Shown: positions 17,602 to 26,161 of the stretch, one piece after another | Layout: every line of letters starts with the position of its first letter | Position numbering within the stretch: the stretch's first letter is position 1 | Source: an uncultured Prevotellaceae bacterium | GTDB lineage: Bacteria; Bacteroidota; Bacteroidia; Bacteroidales; Bacteroidaceae | Direction: 5' to 3' | NCBI GenBank assembly: GCA_902775075.1 | Contig: CACYKX010000013.1 | Span: 1-35,158, forward strand | DNA: 35,158 nt | Made by a program: the position numbers and the translations under genes | Notes under the pieces: model-generated | What the model was told of the DNA's origin: nothing | The model's input: only the letters and a program-made list of their open reading frames with translations | The model's database searches: none

Positions 17602-19039
17602 TTATCAGATTATTACCAATGTAAACGGACGACATATTCTCATCATCAACAAATTGATCGATATCGACCGTGAACCGTCACTCCACGATGAGGATTTCGA
17701 CGCAATATACATCAACATATCGCACCGTTCCTATGAGGAGAACCGACTCATTGTGAGATGGACATCACCGATGCGTGTCGTAAAATGTTATCTCAAACCG
17801 CGTTTCGCCACTTCGTCGCTGCACGATTTCATGCACTTTGCCAGTAATCTGGTGGATGGATATTGTTCTACTCCTTACGATAAGAGTTTCACCGACTTCA
17901 TCGAGCAAACCTACTCAAACATCGAGAAGTATAACATTCGTCGTGTGCTTACTGATGCTAGTGCCACCTCAGCACGTTTCTATTCGTCACTTATCAAATA
18001 TGAAATTACACGTGGACGCATCAGTTTCACCAATTCTACAATTCGTGGATTAGCTCGTGGCTACTCAGAACTCTACCTTTCATGGTATGATAACCAGGAG
18101 ACTCTACAGGTTGAAGAGCGTACCAAGTTCAACCTGAAAATGGAGGAACTGGGATATGCCGAGAAGTCGCATTTCGTAGAACGTATCCATACGTGTCCTA
18201 AGTGTGGACATTCGCATCTACTATTCATCGAAAGTTGCCCACAATGCCAAAGTAGTGACATCCATCAGGAAAGTATTATCCATCATTTCCGTTGTGCCAA
18301 CGTATCACCGGAGAGCACTTACAATTACGACGGACAACTGCGATGCCCTAAATGTAAACAGTTCCTTCATCATATCGGAGTGGATTACGACCGTCCTGCC
18401 ATGGTATACACCTGTAACACCTGTGGTAACACCTTCTTACAATCCAAGATGAAGGTCATCTGTTCAAATTGTGGCGAGACATCCACTCCTGAAGCTCTTA
18501 ACCCTGTGGACGTATGGGAATATAAACTTACACGCGCCGGCATCGAGGCTTTCGCCACCGACGAGGCTTTACTCCAGATAGAAAGCAAGGATATCTACTC
18601 CGGTTATTCTTCGTATGCCGACTTCACCCGTGCCATCCAGTCGTTCAACGATATGTCATCATATCGTGGACAGGTGCTCATCGTGTGCCGATATGCCTAT
18701 AATTATAATGGCGAACAAGGTTCATACCGACTCTTCGATGTCATCAGAAGTCTACTCTCCAAGATGGTCACCGTCAAGGTTTCCGACCATAATAACGAGA
18801 TTTATGTCCTCATCCTCGCTCATGAAGACCACGTAGAAGAGGAATATAATCAGGCATCGAGTGTCATCGAGCAGATCTTCACAGAGTATGCCATCACGAT
18901 GAAGGGATTTAGTGCTCACCTCATCAACAATTATGTATTCGAACAGGGCGATAACGAAGACGAGTTCTTACGTCGCCTCGAACTCAAAGAGTCAGACCCT
19001 GCAAACCAAGAAAATGCGCTATTAAATAATCATGAATGA
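17585..19039 (+). CDS. TackOD1-type zinc-ribbon protein with possible degenerate GGDEF-like tail
   Basis: This 484-residue cytoplasmic protein has no signal peptide or membrane segment. Residues 1-195 are unfamiliar. Residues about 203-300 hold several CxxC zinc ribbons (C204/C207, C218/C221, C254/C257, C277/C280, C293/C296). These sit in the arrangement I associate with the TackOD1 domain, including SIIHHFRC and CPKCKQFLHHIGVDYDRP. Residues about 335-460 run strand-helix-strand (GQVLIVCRYAYNYN, then NNEIYVLILAHED) in a way that recalls a GGDEF fold without the GGDEF residues; that part is tentative. It overlaps the HlyD-like gene by 17 nt and the GT2 gene by 8 nt, so it is an integral member of the operon and probably a regulator or assembly factor of the synthase. 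Confidence 0.7.
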   Translation: MDKTYSYQIITNVNGRHILIINKLIDIDREPSLHDEDFDAIYINISHRSYEENRLIVRWTSPMRVVKCYLKPRFATSSLHDFMHFASNLVDGYCSTPYDKSFTDFIEQTYSNIEKYNIRRVLTDASATSARFYSSLIKYEITRGRISFTNSTIRGLARGYSELYLSWYDNQETLQVEERTKFNLKMEELGYAEKSHFVERIHTCPKCGHSHLLFIESCPQCQSSDIHQESIIHHFRCANVSPESTYNYDGQLRCPKCKQFLHHIGVDYDRPAMVYTCNTCGNTFLQSKMKVICSNCGETSTPEALNPVDVWEYKLTRAGIEAFATDEALLQIESKDIYSGYSSYADFTRAIQSFNDMSSYRGQVLIVCRYAYNYNGEQGSYRLFDVIRSLLSKMVTVKVSDHNNEIYVLILAHEDHVEEEYNQASSVIEQIFTEYAITMKGFSAHLINNYVFEQGDNEDEFLRRLELKESDPANQENALLNNHE

Positions 19040-20399
19040 ACAAATCATAGATATGTTGCTCAATGCGCCAAGATATCTCATCAACATGATACTTGACGCA
19101 TATCGTGATATCGAGGTATGCTTTACGCGAAATCTCGATATATGGACTATACTGCATACCTACTGGTATTTGTTTTTTATCGAATTTCCTCGATATTATC
19201 TGTTGGAAATCATTATATGCATCAGCTACAAGATGCACTGGCGCACACGTATGCGCAATAATGCCGTAGCGCGAATGCTTCTCTTCACAGAACGCCCACT
19301 GGTAAGTATCATCGTACCGGGAAAGAACGAGGGCCAACATATCTATGCACTCGTGAAAAGTTTGCGCGAACAGACTTACCAGAATTATGAGGTTATCGTC
19401 ATCGATGATGGTAGCGATGATGCCACCCCACTCTTTTGCCGAGATCTGGAACGCAACGGATATATTGATAAATTCCTGCGTATGTCGGTACGTGGCGGAA
19501 AGGCTAGTGCTGCCAACGCCGGACTGCGCCTATCCAAAGGAAAATATATCGTACATCTGGATGCCGACTCATCACTCGACCGAGATGCTATCGAGAAGAT
19601 CCTAATTCCTTTCTACCTCGACCCTAAGGTAAAAGGTGTCGGTGGATGTGTGAAAGTACGCAACACATGGGACACCATATGTACCACTATGCAGAGTTTG
19701 GAATATCTCAAGACAATTCAGGTAGGACGCATGGTAACGAGCGCCCTCGACATCTATCATATTATATCAGGAGCTTTTGGTGCCTTCGACCGTGAGGCAC
19801 TGGAGAGCGTAGGAGGATGGGACATCGGTCCGGGACTGGATGGTGATATCACACAAAAATTGCGCAAAGCAGGTCATAAGGTGAAATTTGCCAACGAAGC
19901 CGTATGTCTCACCAATGTACCTACCAAATGGTATGCCCTCTTTAAGCAACGCAAACGATGGTCTCGCTCATTGGTACGATTCCGCCTCAGGAAACATAGA
20001 GACATGCTATTGCCAAATAAGAATTTCTCGTTTGCCAACTGGCTTTCCAATATGGAAAGTATCATGTACGACTGTGTTTTCAACTATGTCTGGGTACTCT
20101 ATATGTTCGGACTCATCTTCCAATATACCGACCGTCTCTTCGAAATACTACTTGTAGGATGGCTCATCCGCTATTTCTTTGCGATAATAGCCTTCAGTAT
20201 TGTCATGCTGGTAAGTGAGCGCCGCCATGAGGAGTCGATGATATTCTTCTATCTTCCACTCTCCACCTTCTATACAGGTTATTTCCTTAGAATCTGCCGA
20301 CTCATCGGACACACCAGCGAACTATTCTTCTTCCGTTCTTACAAGGACAATTGGAATCCTCGCAAAACTTCAATTGCAGCTCAACTAGAAAGGCAATAA
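19032..20399 (+). CDS. Processive family 2 glycosyltransferase (polysaccharide synthase)
   Basis: This 455-residue membrane enzyme begins with hydrophobic segments (about 36-66). The GT-A domain follows with IDDGSDD (124-130), DAD (177-179), GAFGAFDRE (248-256), GLDGD (268-272) and QRKRW (306-310), the QxxRW motif of processive synthases. Several C-terminal membrane helices come next. It resembles the hyaluronan/cellulose/PgaC/Alg8 group that polymerises and exports a beta-linked glycan across the inner membrane. The TED motif position reads DGD. The sugar donor cannot be read from sequence; the neighbouring nucleotide-sugar dehydrogenase suggests a uronic acid donor. Confidence 0.88.
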   Translation: MNEQIIDMLLNAPRYLINMILDAYRDIEVCFTRNLDIWTILHTYWYLFFIEFPRYYLLEIIICISYKMHWRTRMRNNAVARMLLFTERPLVSIIVPGKNEGQHIYALVKSLREQTYQNYEVIVIDDGSDDATPLFCRDLERNGYIDKFLRMSVRGGKASAANAGLRLSKGKYIVHLDADSSLDRDAIEKILIPFYLDPKVKGVGGCVKVRNTWDTICTTMQSLEYLKTIQVGRMVTSALDIYHIISGAFGAFDREALESVGGWDIGPGLDGDITQKLRKAGHKVKFANEAVCLTNVPTKWYALFKQRKRWSRSLVRFRLRKHRDMLLPNKNFSFANWLSNMESIMYDCVFNYVWVLYMFGLIFQYTDRLFEILLVGWLIRYFFAIIAFSIVMLVSERRHEESMIFFYLPLSTFYTGYFLRICRLIGHTSELFFFRSYKDNWNPRKTSIAAQLERQ

Positions 20400-20461
20400 G
20401 GGTCGTATGTAGAAACATATCAGAAAAAAAACAGCACATTTATCAAATTTCTCGTTAAAAA

Positions 20462-20493
20462 TTTGTTATTACGAAATAAAAGATATACCTTTG
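20462..20493 (+). promoter_or_regulatory. Promoter of the nucleotide-sugar dehydrogenase gene
   Basis: -33 TTTG (20462-20465) and -7 TACCTTTG (20486-20493), 20-nt spacer. The leader to the ATG is about 160 nt and contains a GACAAA/TTTGTC hairpin at about 20581-20599. Confidence 0.75.
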
Positions 20494-20661
20494 CAGACAA
20501 ATATATAAGAAACAAGAACCAGTAATTTATCACTCAAATTTATGGCGATGTAATAAGAACACCTTGTTGAATAAATGTAAAGACAAAAATCACATTTGTC
20601 TATAGATTGTAGCAAAACGTAATTATAAGTATATAAGTAAGAAATATATAAGAGCTATTTT

Positions 20662-21942
20662 ATGAATCCTATTGAGAATTTGAAAATTGGATTTATCGGC
20701 TTAGGCTATGCTGGATTACCAACAGCTTGCCTATTGGCCGAAAAATATCCTTTGATTGGATATGATATCAAGGCAGAACGTGTTGAGCATTTGCTCAGTT
20801 CGGCTGAGGATAAACATATCAATCACTCCCAAATTCACCATCTCATCGAAAAAGGGATGATGCTCACCTCTGACGAAGAGCAATTGAGAGATTGTAACTT
20901 TTACATCATTGTTGTACCTACACCAATCGACTTCCATAATCGTCCTGATCTTAGCTTCGTTACAGAAGCATCCAAGACCGTAGGTAAATATTTGAAAAAA
21001 GATGACATCGTAGTTTATGAATCTACGGTATATCCAGGTGCCACAGAGGAAGTATGCGTACCTGTACTTGAAGAAGCCTCACACCTACGCTACAACGAGG
21101 AATTTTTCATAGGCTATTCTCCGGAGCGTATTGTACCGGAAGATACCAAGCATACTGTTGCCAACATCGTAAAGATTACTTCTGGTTCCACTCCGGAGTC
21201 AGCAAAGTTTATCGATCAGGTGTATTCTTCCGTGCTCGAAAATGGCACATGCCCTGTATCTTCTATTCGTGTGGCAGAAGCAGCTAAAGTAATAGAAAAC
21301 GCACAGCGTGATGTAAACATTGCTTTCGTCAACGAGATTGCGAAGATTCTCAACAGTTTAAATCTTGATACCAACGAAGTCATCGATGCTGCAGCCACCA
21401 AATGGAACTTCCTAGACTTCCGTCCGGGACTAGTTGGAGGACATTGCATCAGCGTAGATCCTTATTATCTTATTTCTAAGGCTTCTCACATGGGCGTATC
21501 TTGCGACTTAATGAAGTCGGCACGCAATGTCAACAACAGCATGGCGCAGTTTATTGCCAACCAAGTAATCGTACATATGGGCGAGCGCAATGTACCAATC
21601 GCTGATAGTAAAATATTACTCTTAGGATGTACATTCAAGGAGAATTGCCCTGACGTAAGAAATACCAAAGTAATTGACATTTTCGCTCATCTTGCACAAT
21701 ACACCAACCACATCGATATATATGATCCTGTAGCTGATGCCGATGCATGCCATAACTATTATGGCGTAAATATCAAGGAAGATGTCTCCGAATTATCTGC
21801 CGATGGCTACCAGGCTATCGTACTCTGTGTAAGCCATGAGGAGTTTAAAACTCTTGACTACGAAAAACTTAAAGGAGAGAATGCCTTTATCTATGATGTA
21901 AAGGGATTCTTGGATAAGAACTTAGTAGACTATAGATTATAA
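20662..21942 (+). CDS. UDP-sugar 6-dehydrogenase (UDP-HexNAc dehydrogenase type)
   Basis: This 426-residue enzyme oxidises C6 of a UDP-hexose or UDP-HexNAc to a uronate in two NAD-dependent steps. It has a Rossmann GFIGLGYAGLP (10-20), VVPTPID, SPERIVPED, the conserved lysine in AEAAKVIENAQRD (K209), the catalytic cysteine in PGLVGGHCISVDPYYL (C262) and GCTFKENCPDVRNTKV. The last two segments resemble the WbpA/TviB/CapL group acting on UDP-GlcNAc or UDP-GalNAc more than plain UDP-glucose dehydrogenase. It has its own promoter 260 nt after the GT2 gene and probably supplies the precursor for an envelope glycan. Confidence 0.88.
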   Translation: MNPIENLKIGFIGLGYAGLPTACLLAEKYPLIGYDIKAERVEHLLSSAEDKHINHSQIHHLIEKGMMLTSDEEQLRDCNFYIIVVPTPIDFHNRPDLSFVTEASKTVGKYLKKDDIVVYESTVYPGATEEVCVPVLEEASHLRYNEEFFIGYSPERIVPEDTKHTVANIVKITSGSTPESAKFIDQVYSSVLENGTCPVSSIRVAEAAKVIENAQRDVNIAFVNEIAKILNSLNLDTNEVIDAAATKWNFLDFRPGLVGGHCISVDPYYLISKASHMGVSCDLMKSARNVNNSMAQFIANQVIVHMGERNVPIADSKILLLGCTFKENCPDVRNTKVIDIFAHLAQYTNHIDIYDPVADADACHNYYGVNIKEDVSELSADGYQAIVLCVSHEEFKTLDYEKLKGENAFIYDVKGFLDKNLVDYRL

Positions 21943-22048
21943 TAATAAAATAAGAACTCAAGTAATACGTACTTTTTTCTACTGCCTGTTAGTGTTTCTT
22001 TACAAAACAACTAATGGCACACAGTTAACTTTTAATATATAAGTAAAA

Positions 22049-24475
22049 ATGAAAAGAATTAACTTTTACGTGGCATCAGCTATTGCCATAATGGGCTTAG
22101 CATCTTGTTCTAGCGACGATTCCATAACAGGTGGAGGTTCGGTAGAACCAATGAAGGTTACAGGGCTACAGCTCGACAATCTGAATGCCCAAAGTCTTGG
22201 AGCTAACATCGTTAACATGTATGGTTCTAATGAAGGCACACGCGCTGCAAATGTTTCTAACTGGGGACTCCTTACCAGCATGCCTAAGTATGACACTCTC
22301 GACAAGTCTGGTGCAGCAACATTAAGCGGAAATGTTGCCAAACTTGACCTTGGCGCAGCGAAAGTATACATCTGTGATGGTGATGTAACTCTCAACAACG
22401 TATATGGCGAAGGTACTATCATCGTACCTAAAGGTGCATCTCTGAAATATAATGAGAAAGCACAGGCTTTCCTTCGCAACGCTCAGGTCACACTCTACTG
22501 CTATGGTAAGCTTAAAGTTACAGATGGTCTATACATTGGCAATGGAAATGGCAAAGGACAAAAAATATATATTGATGGTGACCTTAATTTAGGTGAAAAG
22601 CCACTAGCCGTACAAGGATGTCTGTATGTTTCAGGTAATGTGAAAGCTAGTTCTACCACCTATAACGGTCAAATATTCAACCAAACTGCTCGTGTCAACG
22701 TTCTCGGTAACTTCGAAATTGCAGGTGATATAAAATTCGATGGTAACAACCATATCGGTGGCGCCATCACAGCTAAGAACATCTTGATCGGAAGTTCAGC
22801 TCAGGTAGCTTCAGATTGTAAGGTAGATGCTACTGACAATATCGAAGTAAACTCTAACGGTGTTAGCCTTTGGGCAAATTACATTCACTGTAAAGAACTC
22901 AAGCAATGTGCAAACAGTGGTATTGAACTTGAAGACAAAGGTCTCATCAAAGTAGAGGATACTTATACCAACCTAAATAATGGTAACAACGCTGTAGTCA
23001 GCGTAAAAGGTAACAAGGCTTTGGCTGTAGTTTCTGCACCTAAATTTGTTGCGAACTATGGCGGTGATCAGAAAGCCTGCTATATCTTCAAGGCTCAGGG
23101 AGAAGGTGCACGTATAGCACTGAATATCGGTGAATACTATCGCAGCAATGATAATACACCTCATACATATAATGATTTTGATTTCTTCGGAAACACTGTA
23201 GATGCTACCAATAATAAGGAGAACGTAGTAAATATCAAAGCCGACGGCAACTGCAAACCAGCCTTCAGCAATAACGGCGAAGACCCAACTCCTGCAAGTC
23301 CTGAACTTGATGATGTATCTTCTGTAGAATACCCAGAGCACACCCACGATATTTCAGCCACCTGTGTACAGGTTGCCAACGGTCACATCTATCTGTCATA
23401 TCATCAGAATGGTAAGAAGCAGAGTGGATGTATCGAAGTCCTCTCTACAGATGCTTCTAACAACAAGACAACCCTCAACCAGTTTGTTTGCGACCATAAC
23501 AAGGAACTCGACTACAACCATCTGATTGTAGACAATGCAGACAAACGTATTTATCTCGCTGGTAACTCTCGTTTCAAGAGTGGTATCTTGGCATGGATTG
23601 GCCTAAACAATGAAGGTCTGCTCGATACTCAGGCTAAGGAGACAGAATCTCAGACTGGTCTTCCTCTAAACCTCATCTCTATGAAAGGTCATAAGGAATG
23701 GAAAGGTCAAGAGAATCCTGATACTATCCCTGACGGTGATGCAAACTGCGTAATACGCAATGGTAATTATCTTGAGGTAATGACAACCTCTGGATATCGT
23801 ATCTTCGACATCTCTGGTGACGCTCCTGTTCTTTCTGGCAAGAACCTCTTCAAACTTAGAGCTAAGCACATCGATGCTGATGACAAGCATATCGTAACCT
23901 TGCGCTATTTGGAGAATCCTAGCGATGAGAACGCCCGCGTAAAAGCTCAGCTCGAACTTTACGACAAGAGTGATGTAAATCTCGACAGTGCCATAGCTAA
24001 ATATAATGATTTCTCTATTGCTCCAAACAATGGTAAGAACGTTGTCAAGATAGACGGCAACTATGTATATGTCTGCACCAGTACCGATGGTTTGAAGGTA
24101 TTCAAGATAGACGGCAATAAATTCAATCTCGTAGGCACCTATCAGCCTAAGAATGTTATCATTGCAAATGAAGAGTCAGCTAAGAAAGGTATGCCAAAAG
24201 CTCTCTGCAATGGTTGTGCTGTCGATAGCAAATATATCTATCTGGCTTATGGTTCATTCGGCCTCATCGTCCTCGACAAGGCAAAGGTTCAGGCTGGCGA
24301 AACAGATCCTAGCAAGTGTGAGGTTGCCAAGAAGAAAGCTAGCAAGTCAGCTAACTACGTAGCTTTAGGCAATGGCTATATCTATGTAGCTTATGGTCGC
24401 GACCGCTTGCAGGTATTCAAACTCGTTGATAAGAGTGCTACCTCTGGTGACACATCATACCAGACTGGTAAGTAA
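22049..24475 (+). CDS. Large lipoprotein with repeat-rich beta domain and beta-propeller-like C-terminus
   Basis: This 808-residue lipoprotein has signal peptide and lipobox LASC (C20) followed by SSDDS, which may favour surface exposure. Residues about 100-400 are short beta strands separated by Gly/Asn turns (VYICDGDVTLNNVYGEGTI, KVTDGLYIGNGNGKG), like a beta-helix or stacked solenoid. From about 425 to the end are repeats of the type GHIYLSYHQNGKK, KRIYLAGN, NYVYVCTSTDGLKVF and KYIYLAYGSFGLIVL, each ~50-70 residues apart, suggesting a beta-propeller similar to LVIVD-repeat proteins. It lies 106 nt after the dehydrogenase with no clear promoter of its own. Function is unknown; binding or processing of the neighbouring polysaccharide is a guess from position. 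Confidence 0.7.
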   Translation: MKRINFYVASAIAIMGLASCSSDDSITGGGSVEPMKVTGLQLDNLNAQSLGANIVNMYGSNEGTRAANVSNWGLLTSMPKYDTLDKSGAATLSGNVAKLDLGAAKVYICDGDVTLNNVYGEGTIIVPKGASLKYNEKAQAFLRNAQVTLYCYGKLKVTDGLYIGNGNGKGQKIYIDGDLNLGEKPLAVQGCLYVSGNVKASSTTYNGQIFNQTARVNVLGNFEIAGDIKFDGNNHIGGAITAKNILIGSSAQVASDCKVDATDNIEVNSNGVSLWANYIHCKELKQCANSGIELEDKGLIKVEDTYTNLNNGNNAVVSVKGNKALAVVSAPKFVANYGGDQKACYIFKAQGEGARIALNIGEYYRSNDNTPHTYNDFDFFGNTVDATNNKENVVNIKADGNCKPAFSNNGEDPTPASPELDDVSSVEYPEHTHDISATCVQVANGHIYLSYHQNGKKQSGCIEVLSTDASNNKTTLNQFVCDHNKELDYNHLIVDNADKRIYLAGNSRFKSGILAWIGLNNEGLLDTQAKETESQTGLPLNLISMKGHKEWKGQENPDTIPDGDANCVIRNGNYLEVMTTSGYRIFDISGDAPVLSGKNLFKLRAKHIDADDKHIVTLRYLENPSDENARVKAQLELYDKSDVNLDSAIAKYNDFSIAPNNGKNVVKIDGNYVYVCTSTDGLKVFKIDGNKFNLVGTYQPKNVIIANEESAKKGMPKALCNGCAVDSKYIYLAYGSFGLIVLDKAKVQAGETDPSKCEVAKKKASKSANYVALGNGYIYVAYGRDRLQVFKLVDKSATSGDTSYQTGK

Positions 24476-24545
24476 AAAAATTAAGATTATTAATTTGGAC
24501 GATCTTACTAAAATCGTTACGAGATAATACTTTTAATGAATCTGA

Positions 24546-24578
24546 AGAGGTCTGCTGTGAAGCACACCTCTTTTTTTA
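24546..24578 (+). terminator. Terminator of the lipoprotein gene
   Basis: Stem AGAGGTCTGCT/AGCACACCTCT with one mismatch, a GTGA loop and seven T residues (24571-24577). Confidence 0.85.
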
Positions 24579-24628
24579 TTGATGTAATCGGAATGAACTC
24601 TTAATTGAAGTTTCATCCAAATAACAAC

Positions 24629-24659
24629 AATCCCGACTCTATAAACAAGAGCCGGGATT
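24629..24659. terminator. Second hairpin, possible minus-strand terminator
   Basis: A 12-position stem with one mismatch (AATCCCGACTCT/AGAGCCGGGATT) and a 7-nt loop. Both flanks are only moderately T-rich. It may end a minus-strand transcript arising at 24771-24778 or from the epimerase-like gene. Confidence 0.45.
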
Positions 24660-24770
24660 AATTCTTTTGCACAATCTCTTACCTATCAAAAAGTCGTTAT
24701 ACCTAAAACCATTAATAGTTGCTTGCAATACATTGATAGCATCGCATATATAACCACTTGTCTGTGGCTG

Positions 24771-24778
24771 CAAATATA
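24771..24778 (-). promoter_or_regulatory. Isolated minus-strand -7 box
   Basis: TATATTTG on the minus strand with no recognisable gene downstream; transcription from it would meet the hairpin at 24629-24659. The -33 element is not clear. No convincing gene lies in 24476-24990 apart from these signals and the repeats. Confidence 0.3.
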
Positions 24779-24874
24779 ATTGAAAAGAGAATATTATTTG
24801 TAAAGATTTCAGTAAATCTGCATTTTTGAGATGTTTTTCACCCCAAATGCAGACCACTACTTATAGGAATATTT

Positions 24875-24975
24875 TACGAAGTTAACTCCATCATTTTACG
24901 TAGTTAACTATATCAGCTTACGCAGTTAACTTCATCGGTCTACGCAGTTAACTGCGTAGCCTTACGAAGTTAACT
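24875..24975. repeat. Five direct repeats with exact 22-bp period
   Basis: The 13-mer TACGNAGTTAACT occurs at 24875, 24897, 24919, 24941 and 24963, each exactly 22 bp after the last, separated by variable 9-mers. The core contains the palindrome AGTTAACT. The last copy ends 15 bp from the stop codon of the epimerase-like gene. Confidence 0.95.
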
Positions 24976-24990
24976 GCGTAAAATGTAAGA

Positions 24991-26115
24991 TCAGATTTTC
25001 TGTTGCATCATAATCTGAATGATGCGTTCAGCAGTACGTCCATCCCATCGATCAGGGATTCCGGCTTTCTTCCATTCACCACGTACCATACGATCGGTAG
25101 CCTCGGCCAACTGCGCTGCATCCTCACCAACCAATACATTAGTGCCAACCTTCACCGTCTCGATATGCTCGGTATAACTATTGAGGGTAATACAAGCCAC
25201 CTGATTAAATGTAGCTTCTTCGGCAACATTACCGCTATCCGTGATGATACCTAAAGCTTCGGCTGTGAGACGTGAGAATTCAAGATAGCCCATAGGACTG
25301 ACAATATGGAAATGATGCAGGTCGAGACCACGCTGATGCGCAAAATCCATGATCATCCGCTTAGCAGGCTCACGCAATGGAGCAATAACAGGTGTATCAC
25401 CGGAAACTGCAAGCATCTCGCTGAGCATACGATATAGATTCTCGCTATCTGCAAGTAGGGCTTTACGATTAAGCGTGAACACGATGTAAGGGTGACGTTG
25501 ACCATCAGCCATTATAGCAGATTCCACCTCGACAGGCAACTGGGCATTAACGATACGCTCATGATTATAGCGTAAATTGTCCATCAAGATATTACCCACA
25601 GTGTAGACCTTAGAGAGTTCAGCACCCTCCTTATTGGCTATCGAGTTGTTACTGATACCGGCAGTGAAAAGGATGTCGCTAAGTCCATCGATAACAAGAC
25701 GATTAATTTCCTTAGGCATAGTGATATCAAAAGAACGGGTACCAGCGGCAATATGTGCCAAAAGAATACCTTGCTTCTTAGTTACGATACTTGCTGCCAT
25801 GGTAGAAGCCAAATCGTCAACGACAATGACTGCATCAGTAGGATATTGCTGAAGATAAAGTTCAAACTGAGACATCACACGACCTGTGAGTTCATTAAGG
25901 TTTTCACAGTCAACTCCAAGAAACTCGTCGGGACATTTAATTCCAAGTTCATTGAAGAGAGACTCTTCAAGAGTAGAATCATTTTTAGGACCAGCATACA
26001 CTAGTCGATATGTAGGTTTATCAGCGTGTTCACTACGGTCAATAGCTCTTATAATTGGCGCAACCTTGATAAAATTTGGTCGTGCGCCACAGAAAATACA
26101 AATATTCATTGGCAT
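24991..26115 (-). CDS. UDP-GlcNAc 2-epimerase-like protein with altered active-site residues
   Basis: This 374-residue GT-B-fold protein is of the WecB/MnaA family, which interconverts UDP-GlcNAc and UDP-ManNAc. Family features are FCGARPNFIKVAPI (8-20), the VVDD segment (98-101), HIAAGTRSFD (121-130), PKEINR (134-139) and VGNILMDN. Several usual residues are changed: HVEAG reads HIAAG (Glu to Ala at 123), PEE reads PKE, and the usual GHRREN region reads LNRKALL with Asn in place of His (about 216). Catalysis may be altered or lost. With the nearby dehydrogenase a UDP-ManNAcA pathway would be expected if it is active. The gene has its own consensus promoter. Confidence 0.75.
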   Translation of the reverse strand: MPMNICIFCGARPNFIKVAPIIRAIDRSEHADKPTYRLVYAGPKNDSTLEESLFNELGIKCPDEFLGVDCENLNELTGRVMSQFELYLQQYPTDAVIVVDDLASTMAASIVTKKQGILLAHIAAGTRSFDITMPKEINRLVIDGLSDILFTAGISNNSIANKEGAELSKVYTVGNILMDNLRYNHERIVNAQLPVEVESAIMADGQRHPYIVFTLNRKALLADSENLYRMLSEMLAVSGDTPVIAPLREPAKRMIMDFAHQRGLDLHHFHIVSPMGYLEFSRLTAEALGIITDSGNVAEEATFNQVACITLNSYTEHIETVKVGTNVLVGEDAAQLAEATDRMVRGEWKKAGIPDRWDGRTAERIIQIMMQQKI

Positions 26116-26130
26116 ATCTTATTTTGACGA

Positions 26131-26161
26131 CAAAATTACTAAAAAAAATAAAGGTTGCAAA
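26131..26161 (-). promoter_or_regulatory. Promoter of the epimerase-like gene
   Basis: -33 TTTG (26158-26161) and -7 TAATTTTG (26131-26138) on the minus strand, 19-nt spacer. The -33 element lies inside the loop and arm of the upstream terminator hairpin. Confidence 0.65.

Noticed and set aside
24639..24857. 72-codon minus-strand open frame in the gap before the epimerase-like gene
   Set aside because: It has no recognisable domain, crosses a promoter-like box and ends inside a hairpin; more likely chance.
24875..24975. 22-bp periodic array as a CRISPR
   Set aside because: Repeats are 13 bp and spacers only 9 bp, far below CRISPR sizes, and no cas genes are present.
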